From positions 2,542,001-2,606,000 of the forward strand of contig CM033726.1 of the NCBI GenBank assembly GCA_019671005.1: DNA of 64,000 nucleotides, read 5' to 3'. Shown here in pieces: positions 33,865 through 46,420 of the stretch (position 1 is the stretch's first letter; the number at the start of each line of letters is the position of its first letter). The position numbers were made by a program, and so were the translations under genes. The notes beneath the pieces were generated by a model that made no database searches, had not been told where the DNA came from, and worked only from the letters and a program-made list of their open reading frames with translations. This DNA is from Hibiscus mutabilis (Eukaryota > Streptophyta > Magnoliopsida > Malvales > Malvaceae).

Positions 33865-34475
33865 TGTCACGGCCCGCACATTTGGGTCCGAGACAGATGC
33901 GCAACAAGCAACCCAAGTGGTTCTAGGCTTGCCAAGAAGACCACCAGGCTTGGTCCGATCGTTGGAGACTGAAAGAAAGCCCAAGTACATTGAGCCTGGT
34001 AAATTAATAGATGGCATCTTATCAGGGAATATTCTAAGGGATAAGAATATCTCTCAATGTAAACACAAACTTAAGGAAAGAATATCATAGTGATAGAGTT
34101 TCCTTAGTTAGTGTAGATTTGGTAGGTGGCTTTCAATCTGGGCCGTTAGTGTGATTTGATCTCGTCCGTTCATTGTATGGGGATTCAACTATAAATAGAG
34201 GCCTCCCTACCTCACTTGTATCATCTATCATTTGAGTAATACACTTGGCATTTACTCTAAAACACTCTGTAGTGTTCTTCGCGTTCTTGAGCGTTCTTTC
34301 TCTTGTTCTCGTTGCCTTTCTCTTTTGTTCGGTTCCTCTTGGAACGATCTTGTGTTTGTGAGCATTGGAAATATTCGATCTTCTAGAGAAGGATTTCAGG
34401 CTTACTTAGTCGTTTGTCTAAGAACATCGACTAAGGCCGCACGTTGGGTTGGTTCAGAAGTCTAGCCCCGTGACA
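33865..34475 (+). repeat. A-type LTR shared by two bodies
   Basis: 611 bp, TGTCACGGCCCGC to AGTCTAGCCCCGTGACA, TATA box at 34190-34197. To its left is the protease body with a polypurine tract, so it acts as a 3' LTR. To its right is a primer site and gag-like DNA, so it also has the position of a 5' LTR. Confidence 0.88.
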
Positions 34476-34477
34476 AG

Positions 34478-34489
34478 TGGTATCAGAGC
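34478..34489 (+). other. Primer-binding site, consensus initiator-Met tRNA
   Basis: TGGTATCAGAGC two bases after the LTR end, an exact match to the usual plant site. It opens the B-type body. Confidence 0.85.
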
Positions 34490-34603
34490 GAGACGAGGGA
34501 GCTTGCGTTCGAGCCTACTTGGTGTTGCAGTCAAGTTAGGCGAGGATTTGCGTTCGAGCTAGTCAGAGTGAACAAGCTAGTTCGTGGCAAAGAAGTGACC
34601 GAG

Positions 34604-36533
34604 ATGGCATCACAATGAGAAGAATGAGAATGAACGAGGTAAAAGATTTCATTGAAGATCTTGATGATAGAACATTTACTATCAGGTCTCAGATAGAGGA
34701 CTTGTCCAAGAAGGTGGATTCTTTCAAGGAAGAAATCGCCAAAGAGGCCCGATAATCTCTCAACTTGACGATTGAACAGATCAAACGTCATTCCGAGTGG
34801 TTATCACCGTTGATGAAAAGGGTATGTAGGCTTGAAGTATCCGAAGAGGAAGCCAAGCAAACCCAAAGTGTTTTCGAGTCCCGCCTTAACCAAGTGGAGT
34901 CCATGGAGGGCCGGTTTAAGGACGAAACACGAAGAGTTCTCAACGAGTTGGTGAATGTTCGACAGAGTAATGCTTGCGAAGCCGAGGTGAAGGCTTTACG
35001 GATCGAGGTGAATGAGCTCAAGGAAGAGCTACTCAGTTGCAAGAGTGCAATGAGTGAATGGGGTGCGCTTGCCACCATCTTCGAGGGACTTAGGCCTGGG
35101 GCGAGGCTTGCATTAGAGCAAGGAGGTGCCCAAATTCGGGAGGCCAATGATGCGGCCGAGTTGCTGATCGAGCCTGCGTGAGACAAGCTAGTCAGTGCCG
35201 AGACGTCCAAGCCCACGACGAGTGACTGTAGGAATGGTGAGGCTAAGTCCGTGCCAAAGAAGAAGGCGAGCCGAAAGATGAAGTGTTACTTCTGCGATGG
35301 CCCACATGTGATAAGGAGCTGTCCCAAGAAGAATCGCCTTGCTGCACTCACCAAGAGAAAAGATGAGCCAGAAGGGGAAGTAGTGCGACTTGGCGCAATT
35401 GCGAGTGTCGAATGAGAAAGCCGTCAAGCCGAGCGTGAAGAATAAGCAATTGGAGTGCTACCAGTGTAAGGGGCCTCACAAGTTGCGGAGATGCCCAATT
35501 CGAGCCAAGGAGTCCAAGATGAGGGACAAGCCCGAGGGAAGCGAGGCTACAAAGCTTGGTTCGAAGCCGTCTAATTCTGCCAAGGCCAAGGGAGACCGAA
35601 AGCAGAAAAAGGTGAACATGTCCAGGAAGGCTAGGAGAGAGCTTACCGAGGATGTTCGGGGAAAGAACATCGCTTTTGAGACCAATAGAGCGTCGAATGG
35701 GGCTAAGCCGGGGGACATTGCAACCTTGGAGACACCACCTATGGGCAAGGTGGGGAATGAGCAAAGGACTTCAGGGAAGAAGTGCCGACGCAAGAGGAAG
35801 CACCGAACTTCGAGGAAGAAGGGTCGATGCAAGAAGAGTGCACCAAACTTTAAGTCAGAGGGGCGAGTGCAACGAGGGGCAACGGACCTTGGGCAAAAGG
35901 TGCCGATGCGTGCAAAGAACTTCAATGAGGGAGGTTCGATGCAAAGGGGGCCAGACTTCGTGGAGACAGAAGGGCTGACCCATTTTAGAGTAAATGCGAT
36001 CGAGAGAAAGGTACATCTCAAACACAACTCTAGTGTTTTTGAGTTTGATTTGCCGAGTTTGATGAGCGTAGGTCGAGTTGGACCTAACCATCGGTGCGGA
36101 GGAGACAAAGCTTGGAAGGGACCTTTCAGAGTTCTAAGGAGCCAAACTGATGGGCTGACGAGTCTGAGAGTTCGTCCGGTGTTCAACGTGGTGACACCGA
36201 AGACTTTACCGCGGGATCAAGGCAAACCAAGGCTTGTAGGAGAACGCTCCTACATCGGTAATGTACCCGAAGGCGTCATAGCACGCGACATCACTTGGCG
36301 GGAAGAGTCGGAGCGAGCAGTCCTTATGGGGGGACACGAGCAAGCCGAGACGTCGAGAAGATGTGAGTAATGGTACAGAGGATCGAAGGATTCCAAGGCG
36401 GCAGGAGCCGAGGCGAGCAGTTCATATGGGGGAACAGCACCAAGCCGAGGCAACAAGTAGCAGCATCCAAGAAGGCCCTACCCAGGATCGTTCTAGTGCA
36501 GCGGAGGGCGTCTCCAAGTTCAATGGGGGAGAA
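34604..36533 (+). pseudogene. B-type gag-like body, degenerate, no protease
   Basis: The first ATG (34604) is followed by an early stop, then longer open stretches with stops and frame changes. 34765-35181 encodes a charged, coiled-coil-like gag N-terminal part. The capsid-type gag domain seen in A1 was not found. Two knuckles follow, CYFCDGPHVIRSC near 35282 and CYQCKGPHKLRRC near 35456, both C-x2-C-x3-H-x4-C. A 326-residue open stretch (35390-36370) is lysine- and arginine-rich with repeated GSMQ/APNF-like words, and has GPFRVLRSQ, reminiscent of a polyprotein C-terminal segment. No DTG protease or polymerase motif was seen. The polypurine tract TGGGGGAGAA ends at 36533. Confidence 0.7.
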
Positions 36534-37245
36534 TGTCACGGCCCAAATCTTTTGGTCTGAGACAGTTGCGCAAGGATCCGCCCAAGAGGTTCAAAGCGGA
36601 TCATCGGACTTGCCAAGACCACCAGACTTGGCCCAACACTTGGAGAATGCTAGAGAGCCCGATCACACTAGCTCTTCGGAAATGGCAGGAGACAAGAAGT
36701 CAAACGAGGAATCTTGCCATATCGGGTGTGATCAACTATCTTAGGAAAGAAACCTACTAATTGATGTAATTAGGTAGGATTTGATATTCTTTCCTAAATT
36801 AGAGATTCTTGTAAGGATTTGGGCTAATCCTGGCCATCCATGTAAATCGATCCGGACCATTGATTGAGTGGGAGCTCAACTATAAATAGAGAGCCTCCCA
36901 CTCTCATTTGTATGATCATCATCCAACTCATTCCATTCATTCTCTCATTTGAGAAGAGTAATAATACTCTGAGGCATTTACTCTATTTCTCCTCTTGTTC
37001 TTTCAATTGTCTTCGTTCCCAAAGCTCTTCGAGCTAGTTGCCTCTCGAGTGGCCAAGAGTAGCCACCATAGTGCTTAAAGCGCTTCCGCATCCATCGAAG
37101 CCTGGTGGGCTTGTCCGAGCCGTTGCCGAGCAGGAGTACTCGCAAGGCTGGTTGAAGGCTTACTTAGGCGCGAGAATCGACCGGTTAGCGTCAAGGGCGT
37201 CTAAGGCCGCACGGATCACTAGGGTTGAGCCCTAGCCCCGTGACA
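36534..37245 (+). repeat. B-type LTR, full length
   Basis: 712 bp, starting TGTCACGGCCCAAATC and ending GCCCTAGCCCCGTGACA. TATA box at 36881-36888. It is homologous to the A-type LTR over much of its length (for example CTTGCCAAGACCACCAGAC against CTTGCCAAGAAGACCACCTG) but clearly a different subfamily. It is followed by ATAT. Confidence 0.88.
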
Positions 37246-38950
37246 ATATATATTTATGATGTATAATTCTAAATTTCTACGATGATGTTTATTATTTAGT
37301 TCATTGGTGGTAAATAAAATTTATATATTATTATATATTAAACATATAAGTTATATTTTGATACACAATATGCGTAAAAAAATTACACAACCATTCTTTA
37401 GAATCTAAAATTTAAAATTTTAAACCACACAATCAGCCCGCTTGTTTCTCTTCTTTTTCTTCTTTGAACCCTAGCCGCTTGTTTTTTTTATTTTTTATTT
37501 TGTTTAATCTGCGGCGACACCGGTCTTGATGTTGGTTGTCAGTGATTCATATTTCTTTTGTTTTCTTCTATTTGTTTTGTTTTTTCTTCGCACAATTTCT
37601 TGCGCTTTCCTTTGTCTCTGTGACATGTTTTCTTTGCATTTATGGTACGTTTCTATGGCTACTTTTACAGGTTTTTGTGTTCGTACGGTGACTCTCACGG
37701 CACTTGTTTCTAATCCGTGTTTGTCGGTAGCCACGTAGAGTTTGATCCCCTTTTGAATTGTTTGCCGGTGTAACCTAAACCGAATCATTGTGTTTTGACA
37801 ACTCCATAGGGACCCTTCCTACACTGGACCATAAAATTTTCTTTGGTGCAAAGAGGAAGTATATGATCTGATTGGTACAACGCTTATCTTTTTTAAAAAA
37901 AATTTATCATTTTGTTGTCGTTCTTTATGTTATCTCTGCCGCCTGCAAGTTTGCTTTTATTCCTTTGATTGATGGTTGACAATCAATCTTAGTATTGGTT
38001 GTCGACCACTAGATCTATTTTTTCTTGTTTTTTCATGTTTTAATAAAAATCTTTGTCTTTGTGGTACGCGTTTCCTCTGCCATTATGACACGTTTTTTTT
38101 ATTTTTTGTGGTACGTTTCATCTGTCATTGTGACATGATTTTAGCATACCTTAGCGATATGTTGGTGCTCGTACAAAGATCTTAATGACGCTAATTTCTG
38201 ATTATGGTTCTGTCAGTGGTCTTAGAAAGATGGATCCCCACTCGGTTGATGGTTGGTTGCCGATGTAGCCAGACCCAGGTAGCGAAGCAATCTGTCTAAT
38301 AGCTTGGTTCCTTACCACTCATTTTCACCCCATAAAACGTCTCGTTTGGATAGAGACAACGAGATTCATGAAGGTTTCTGAATTTTGGTATGCTAATTTC
38401 GATGAAAGTGTCTGCTTTTCTTTGCACCATTGTAAGAGACTTTTTGTGGACTTGTCTTTTTTTTTTCTCTTTTTGATGCATTGTATTGTATTATCTTTCA
38501 TGGCGATTAATAAAATTTAGATGCCATTGTTAAAAACTAAAACCTCTGCGTTATGTTCTAATTTTATTTTTGTTTATTATAAAGCTCCCTAATTAATGTA
38601 TCAAAAAGCACACAACCTAAATATTAAACATGAAACCTAAATTTAACAAACTTGCTAATTTATATAATTTGTGTATCTCAAAAAAATTTCTCTAAAAATA
38701 AATATAAAGTATTATGTCTTTTTCAAACTAGGAAAAATATTTTACAATTATTTTTTAATAAAAAAATATGGAACAAAATCAAAAGATTCGGAAGCTAGCT
38801 TGAAAACGCGGGAAATTGATATCTACAAGTATAAGCATCGTTGATTACGCAGCCATGGATGTGATTGGCAGTCGTAATAGCAATTCCGACAATTGTATTT
38901 AATAAGTTATTAATAATTTGTTTAAAATACTGTAGTTTAAAATAAGAAAA
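37246..38950. other. Intergenic DNA; half MITE and a T-rich transcript-like repeat
   Basis: At 37356 a TTTTGATACACAA end of the M2 MITE family is present without its partner. From about 37440 to 38520 the plus strand is T-rich with GC islands (GCGGCGACACCGGTCTTG) and a final AATAAAATT-like signal. Similar stretches lie at 39510-40090 and 40915-41420. They look like 3' parts of LINEs or old retrocopies, but no reverse transcriptase was recognised. Confidence 0.35.
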
Positions 38951-38953
38951 AAA

Positions 38954-39217
38954 TTTGATACACAGCATTGTAAACTTTAGTTTACACATGCCTTTTAGTT
39001 TTAGGGGTTAAAGTTTTAGTTTAGGGTTAAGGTTTTAGTTTAGGGGTTAAGGTTGTAGGGTTTAGAATTTAAGGTTAGTGTTTAGAATTTAGTTTTTAGG
39101 GTTTAGGGTGTGGGGTTTAGATTTTTAGGGTTAGGGTTAAGAATTTAGGATTTGGGTTTTTATAGTGTAAATACACAGGCTTGTGTAAAATTAATTTTAC
39201 ACAACATGTGTATCAAA
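38954..39217. mobile_element. MITE with perfect 11-bp TIRs and telomere-like core, family M2
   Basis: TTTGATACACA at 38954-38964 and TGTGTATCAAA at 39207-39217 are exact inverted repeats. The interior is a long run of drifted TTTAGGG/TTAGGG words all on one strand, then a palindromic TGTGTAAAATTAATTTTACACA just inside the right end. No coding capacity. Confidence 0.7.
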
Positions 39218-39284
39218 GTTTTACCCTTAAAAAAATATTAGGAATCTCCATCTTCTCTATTTTTTGGGCAATTTTAGATTATAT

Positions 39285-39500
39285 TTTGACATACAAGTTG
39301 TGTAAAAAAAATTACACAACCCTTTTATAGAATTTAAAACATAAATCTCAAACTCCAGCACTCTAAAACCTAAACTCCAAACTCTAAACTATAAACTCTA
39401 ACCATAAACCTTAAATTCTACATCTTACAAACTAAACCCCTAAACCCTAACCTAAAATCATAAACCATAAACCCTAAAATTGAAGAGCTTGTGTATCAAA
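39285..39500. mobile_element. MITE, family M2, opposite orientation
   Basis: TTTGACATACAAG (39285-39297) and CTTGTGTATCAAA (39488-39500) are inverted repeats with two mismatches. The inner palindrome-like GTGTAAAAAAAATTACACAA is near the left end. The core is CCCTAAA-like, the reverse orientation of the element 70 bp to the left, so the two sit head to head. Confidence 0.65.
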
Positions 39501-42500
39501 GTATTTTCTGGCAATTTTTTTAATTTTCTTTTCGCTTTGAGTTCTCTCTGGCGACGGTTTTAATCGTTTTAATGAGTGTTTGTGTTGTTTTATATTTGGT
39601 TTTTTGCTTTTAGTTTTATGTATTTTACTTCGACCGAAATATGTTTATATATGCTTTTCTCTCAATCTCTTGTCTACTTTCATGACAGATTATATGTCTG
39701 CAATTTTTGCAGCTTTTATCTCTGCATCTTTCGCAGTTTTATTCTGTCTTAGTGACACGTATACCTGTCTTCAAGGTAATTATCTCATTTTGAGATGACC
39801 GGTGATCTTATCAATGTTTGATGTCTTTTCATGGTTGTTTTGCTGATGTGTTCGATGCTTGCAGCGAAGAGTATTGAAGATTTCATGAAGCATTCTGGTC
39901 GAAGTTTTACAGTTGTTTAATTTTTGTTTAAAGATTTTACACAGTCTTTTATGGAGTGAAGGATTTTGTTTTTATTTTCCATATCCTTTTCTTTTTTATG
40001 TATCTTATATACTTTGTGCTTTTGTTGCTTTGGATATGTCTAGTTTGTAATCATTTCTCTTGAAATAAAATTCAAATTTTGTTCTTGTTTCAAAAAAAAT
40101 ATATTAGGAATTAGGGTTGATTTAAAATTATCTAAGAATTTATCGACAACAAGTTGGTCTAATGTGATGATGTACTAATTTTTTTAAATAAAGTTGGGGA
40201 TGGAATAATTGTGTTGGGAGGGTTGATCTCATAATAAGCTTCTGCATTACTCAGCCTCAGAGGCGGAACTAACAATGACTGGAGGCACTGACCCCCAAAA
40301 TTTTGAAAAAATAGATTTTGACCCCCTAATTTTTTTTAAAAAAATTCATATTAAGCTTCAAAATTTTAAATATTTTTAATTAAATCCCCTCTACTTATTT
40401 TTACAAATTCTGGTTAAATCTCTCAAAATTATTAAAAAGTTTAATTAAACTCTCAAAAATTTGAAAATTTTAGTTTAAGCCTCCAAATTAAAAAAAATTA
40501 AATTCACCCTCCCAAACTCTTACCCAAATTCTGCCCCTACTCGATCTAGATTAATCAGTCAATAAATTCGATAAGTCAATGAATTGAACACCCATGCTTA
40601 ACAAAAATAATATGTTAGAATTTTAAGTTACTTTTACACTAATTGATATAATCGTTCCTAAGTATGATTGTATGAACATTGAACAGGTGGTAGTGACCAA
40701 TGAGTTCTTAATTTTTAAATTTTAAAAAAATCAACACTTAATTCTTTAAAAATTTAAAAGTTTTAATTTAACCCTTTCAAAAAATTTATATATATTAGAT
40801 TTTTAAATTTTTAACTAAGCCTTCTCCTAAAACTTTTATAATTTCTTATTAAGTATTAACCTTTCTGATATTTAAAAGTATCTGCAACCTTTTCTTTAGT
40901 TTTCATTTTTAGAAGACCGGCGGCGGCACCGGCCTAGTGCTTGTTGTCGACAGCCAAACACCCTTTTATTTATTTATTTATTTATTTTGTTCTTTTAATT
41001 TTTGTCTTTTTAATTCAATAAATTTTTTTTTTATGACATGCTTCTCTCTACTTTTTAGTATGTATTTTTTGCTTCTTAGCACGCTTTTCTACTTCTAGGC
41101 ACGCTTTTTGTTATTTGTTTTTCTATTAGTGTTAGATTTGACGTCGCCACGACTGATCAAGATGGCGCTCCTTTGATTATTCTGTTGATCTCCCTGTTTT
41201 GGACCCTCGAACTGGATCTAGATGTAAGTTTAGTCACCGCTCTTGTTCGCGATTGAGTTGTGGTAATAAGCGTATTGTCAACATGCCCCAATTCTGTAAT
41301 ATGCATTTTTTAATGTTGTTTGTTGATGGTTTTTACCTTCTTCGTCGAGCTTTGGTGATATTTTGTATCTACTTTGTTTCGAGTCTTTGAATTAAGTTTT
41401 TACTTTTTTCTTGCTTTTGGTCCTGTTTATGATCTAGAGACGTTTAGTTTTCGTGTTTATAGGAATATGTCCAAATAATATTTATTTAACTGCATTGTAA
41501 ACTTTCATCTTAAATTTCTCATTTATTAATAAAACTGATGTACTCATACTTAGAAAGAACTGACATTTAAAAAATAAGTAAATTGACTAAACTGTGTTGT
41601 CAAGGTCTGATAATTGTGTTTTATTTTATAATTTTTTGACAAAATCTCTTATAATTGTTGTTGATGTTGTTAGAGTCGGTGACAGTGGCTAACGAATTTA
41701 TTTTAGTTGTAATTTTTTTAACACAGAGATCAAATTAAAAAAAAATTAAAATAGGTCGGGATGTCAGTTGATGTACATTGCTTATTAGTGGTAGAAGGTA
41801 TAAAGGAATAGGGGTCATGGCTCCCCAAATTTTGGAAAACTAGAATTTGATCTTTAAAAAATTTAATTTAACTTCTTTAAGATTTTTAAAAATTTATATC
41901 ATGCTTTAAAATTTAAAAAACTTTTAATTAAATCCCCTTATAATTTTTTTAAAAAATATATAAATATCTCAAAATTATTAAAATTTTTAGTTAAACCCTA
42001 AAATTTTAATTTAAACCTTATTTCTTTAATTAAATTACCTCCAATCTCTTACCTAAAGTCTGACCAATGTTACTTAAGTGTCAAGGTAACGTTGAGAATA
42101 AGGAGCATTTGTTTGTTGGATGCAGCTTCACCAGGAAAGCATGAGAGTTAATCTTGCAGCATTGCCAGTTTAAAAATGGTACAATGGATTTGCATGAATA
42201 TGGATAGATCGAGGGGTTGAAGGGAACTGTTGCCTCATGAAAGTTTAAAATTCGTTTATTATTTTTATTTTTGAAAATTTAGTTTTTCTTGCTTAAAATT
42301 TTATAAATATACTTTTTTAACCTAAAATCTTAGGTATGTCGCGGTTGAAGAAATTGAAGGTTATTTTCAATTTGGTACAGTCATACTCATACCAGCTGAA
42401 GTTGTACTGTTGCAGATTCGCTCTGCTGCTTCGGATTTTCAAATAGTTAATGTTTTGGTGACGTTGCATGCTTCGTTGGGCGACAGCTGGAGAAAATAAT

Positions 42501-42730
42501 ACGTAGGAAAAACGACAACAATAATTAACAGGGAAATGAGCAACTAGGGTTTTTCTTTAATTGCAGAGATGGCGTGTACTGAGAAGGGTTTAGGGTCCGT
42601 TTGGTGATTGGACTCACACTTAAGACGCATCAACTCGGTGTTTCTTCTTCTTCTTCTTCTCAATTTTTAATTGCCGAGCGCCGCAAATGTAAGACCACAT
42701 TGAGAGAGACACCATTTTAGGTAGGAATTA
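39501..42730. other. Intergenic repeats, no gene
   Basis: Contains a partial S2 SINE head at about 40148, and purine/T-rich repeat fragments at 40255-40560 and 41800-42070 that share phrases such as CCCCCAAAATTTTG and AAATTTTGGAAAA. It also has the T-rich LINE-like stretches at 39510-40090 and 40915-41420. A partial LTR-transposon edge phrase (AGGGTCCGTTTGGTGATTGG) occurs near 42590. Confidence 0.35.
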
Positions 42731-42732
42731 AT

Positions 42733-43115
42733 CCCATGCATGCATAGATTTGTCCAAAATTAAGTGCCTTACAATTAGGTTAAAATTAGGCGATTTTTTA
42801 TAGTTATAGAATTTTTATTATTTTGGTAAGGATTTGTGTAGGATGTATAAGAAATTGTGTAACTACATAATTATTGTGTAACTACAAAATTTATTATTGT
42901 TTGTGTAACTACATAATTATTGTGTAACTACACAATTCTTATATGATAACCTAAATCATTACCATTTTTATTAGAAATTGTGTAACTCGCACCATTGTAA
43001 GGAATTGTGTAGCTACCTAAATCCTTATCATTTTTATAAAAAATTGTCTAATTCGCTCCTAATTTTAGCCTAATAGTAAGGGTGCCTAACCCTAGAAGCT
43101 TCCATGCATGCATAA
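42733..43115. mobile_element. MITE with internal minisatellite
   Basis: Inverted ends: CCATGCATGCATAG and TTACAATTAGGTTAAAATTAGG on the left match CCTAATTTTAGCCTAATAGTAA and CCATGCATGCATAAG on the right. The middle (42830-43030) repeats units of the type ATTGTGTAACTACA several times, with varying spacing. Confidence 0.6.
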
Positions 43116-43159
43116 GCATAGTTATCACAACGAAAAATTCTTATTTATTTGAGTTATTT

Positions 43160-43795
43160 GCGCCCCACGTCTCAAAACTATAAACCTGACAAATTTGATC
43201 AAATACTTGAGATTCGAACCGATTCATCCGATCCGAGATTCAATTTCGACCCAAATATCGTGATCCGAATTTGATTTGAATTTTGAAATAAATTGAACCA
43301 AAATTGACACGAAATTTAATTAAACCGATTTAGACCTGAACTGATTTTCAACACAACGAAGGCAACCTGAATTGATTTCATCCGAACCGAAAGCAACCTT
43401 AGCCGAAAGCAACCTGAATTTATTTTACCAAAACCCGATTGGACCAAACAAATTTTTACGGGTTTGTTGCCGGATATATTTAAGAATATACCAATATTCT
43501 ATATATCTTCGATTGGACTCATACTCAACTCAACTCGAAGATCCAAAGGTTGACCTGAATAAAAAAACCAGCCGAATACATATCGACCCGATCTGAAATC
43601 AACTAGCTTGAAAATATCCAACATGATATTAATAGATCTAATATTGTCCCGACCTGAATTACCATAGACCCGAACTAAAACCGAACTAGACTCGATCCGA
43701 ATTGAACCTAAACTGAACGAAGTCAGACCCAAAATTACATGAACCGAAATAACCCGACCTCGACCCGAGCGACCCATTTGCCACCTCTACCAAAC
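43160..43795. repeat. Element rich in CCGAACC/GACCCGA words
   Basis: Both halves are packed with CCGA, GACCCGA and CTGAACTGA type words; the right end reads CCCATTTGCCACCTCTA. It fits the same hAT-like class with subterminal motifs as 25217-25695, but no duplication was identified. Confidence 0.4.
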
Positions 43796-43796
43796 T

Positions 43797-44470
43797 ATTA
43801 TCTTTATTGTAAATTGATCTTTAAACTTTTGAACATTTTAATTTCATCCTCAACTATTACTTTCATTCTAAATTGATCCATAAACTTTTTGAACATTACA
43901 ATTTTATCCCCAAACGGTGACCCTCATTCTAAATTAATCCCAAACTTTTGAATGTTCAAATTGCATCCACAAATTATCGTTTATGACACATCATATTATT
44001 ACATAATATACACCATTGTTTACATGACAATTAATAAATTTTATTAACACGAGATATTATTAGCATATACTGATAATTTGAGAAATTATAATGTTTTTTT
44101 GCTCGATAATAATGATTTTATTAAAATTAAAATATGCCAAAGACCTACTTATTAGCCTCATTAAAAACCTCCCTAACCTAAAAGGAGGAAAAAAGTACTA
44201 CATAAGCAGGTGAAAACAAACGAGAACACACCATAAGACAAGACTACACGGAATAAGCAGTAAAAAACCAAATCGCACTTACTAGCACCTATTTGCCCAC
44301 AAAACTATTACTCGTCAAAACAGCCCCAAAAAACAATACAACCCTAACAGAAGTTTTAAGACCAATTTAAAATGAGGGTCATATTCTGAGAATAGAATTA
44401 AAACTTTTAAAAATTTGAGGACCAATTTAGAACAAAAGTCATAATTTAGAGACTTATAATGTAATTAACT
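43797..44470. repeat. Inverted-repeat element with repeated internal phrases
   Basis: The left part repeats a phrase three times (TTCTAAATTGATC, AAACTTTTTGAACATT, TTTTATCCCCAAA). The right part (44350-44460) carries its complement (AACTTTTAAAAATTTGAGGA and CCAATTTAGAAC). The middle is unrelated. A diverged relative is at 6600-6980. Confidence 0.5.
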
Positions 44471-46420
44471 CTACTTATTTATTTATTTCCAATATCAACA
44501 ACCCTACTACCAACAACATATTGTGTGTCTTTTCTTCCCTTTTGAGTGGATCTAATTGGTGCCTGCCCCCACTCTTGATCATTATTTGCTTAGCAATCTG
44601 GGTTTTCTGGAAAATGAAAATAACAATACAACCCTGATTTGATCAAGGAGGGAATGATACAATTTACTTGATGTTTTCTTGATCTTGAAAACTATCCTTC
44701 ACCTATATGTACATACACTTGTAAAACTCACTGAATCATTGGCATCCAAGCTGTTATTTTCACCCCCTAGCCTTAGCCCCCTAAACCCTAGTTTAAGCTA
44801 AGAACTAAGACACTGGACTTAAACTCAGACCTGTTCTTTTCATAATTAATTAAGCTGAATCTTCTCTCTTGATATGGTACTTACATTACATATATGTTCA
44901 ATAATGGAGAAAGAGAGAGACCAGTGAATGATATGGGAGAGGGCGAAAGCTATATCAGATAATTCAGCAGCTGCCAAAGACCAAAGTTGCTATCAGGGTA
45001 CTACTATTAATAATGAACAAAAATCATCTGTACTTTTTTATCAATAGAAATCATCTTCCCCTTTTCGATGCCCCTTATTCATGCTCCACACTAAAAATTT
45101 AGATTTAGGGTTAATCATTAAGGTTAAGGTTTAGGAAATTAGAGGTATGGTGTATTTTTAGGGTTTAGAGTTTATGGTTTATGATTAAAATTGAAGGTTA
45201 AGGCTTAGAATTTAATTTGTTAGTGTTGAGAATAGAAAGGGACAAATGATTCTTCTACCCTTTTGATGCCCCTATCAGTGTCCCAAACATTAAAAACTAA
45301 ACCCTACACTCAAACCGTAATTTTTAAACCATAAATCATAAACTCTTGACCCTACACCTTAAAACTTAAATTCTGAACTTTAACCCAAAACACAACCTAA
45401 ACTCTAAACCAGATTTTTAATGTTGAAAGCATAGATAGGGATACCGAAAAGAAACAAATGATTTCTATGCACTAAAAATATCACGAAGCATGAAATATAC
45501 ATACGTCCTCAAATATGACCTCTGATCAAGTTTCATAGTCGGGGCAGTATATAATAGGTACCTGCGGGGGCTACGACTTCAAAAAAAATTAATCATCTAA
45601 AAACATATAATTTGTTGGTCCCCACTAAATTTATATATTTTTAAAAGACCTTATCAATAAATAACGTTGAATTCTGTTATTGCTCGTAATATCAGTATGG
45701 TATAAATTAGATTCTTTTGTTAATTTAGAAAATAGTTTTGGTGTTAAATGCCAACTGAAATAAGATGTTAAGCACACTTAAATCGTGAAGATGAAATTCT
45801 AAGTATTTGTGTTCCTACTGCACTAGCATGGATAGTTTAGGTGACAATTGAGCAATTAACCCAATTGTACATTTTCCCTGAAGTTTAAGCTAAAATATAT
45901 CATCAGTTTTCACCGATGGATCTTCTTCTGTCAGCTCCAAGTGTTTTCTTTTCTTTCTATTTTCAAATGGAATTCAATTATAATTTTCACCAACAGTAAT
46001 TTACCATAACAGGTAAAAACATTACACGACCAAAATAAAGGAAGAAAAAAACATGTTAGATGCTTTTGAGTTTACATGAGGTTGAAAGACAAAAGAGGAC
46101 GCGTGTCCTTGTAATGCTTGGTTGTCGATAAACATTGACAAATATCAAATAATATCAATCAATTCCTAAGAGATTCTGTGTAAAAGAAGCATCTATGAAT
46201 ATGGAGGAGGGGCCATAGCCATATTGATAAAGCTCTTGTACCTTAATAACATCTGCACCTCTTTGATTGCACTTTGGATTTAACCCTAACCCTGGGATCC
46301 ACTCATCTAAACCTAATTCATAATTGTTAGTAGAAAAAATTACCATTTTTGTATAACCATATTCAATTCATTAGCTGATTGACCTAAATTGAGTACTATA
46401 AAATTTCATTATATATAGGC
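44471..46420. other. Intergenic DNA with two adjacent telomere-like MITEs
   Basis: No gene is supported. Two M1-family elements lie side by side, 45065-45240 and 45265-45455. Each has inverted ends resembling CCCCTTATTCATGCTCCACAC, and their cores run in opposite directions (TTTAGGG-like in the first, CCCTAAA-like in the second). Confidence 0.5.

Noticed and set aside
22302..37240. Search for reverse transcriptase (YXDD-type), RNase H and integrase motifs in the retroelements
   Set aside because: None was seen in any interior, so the elements are not called autonomous.
38954..39500. Interstitial telomere array
   Set aside because: The TTTAGGG words are drifted, mixed with other words and bounded by inverted repeats, so MITE is the better call.
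37504..41390. LINE with coding capacity
   Set aside because: The T-rich stretches end in poly-A-like signals but no endonuclease or reverse-transcriptase motif could be found.
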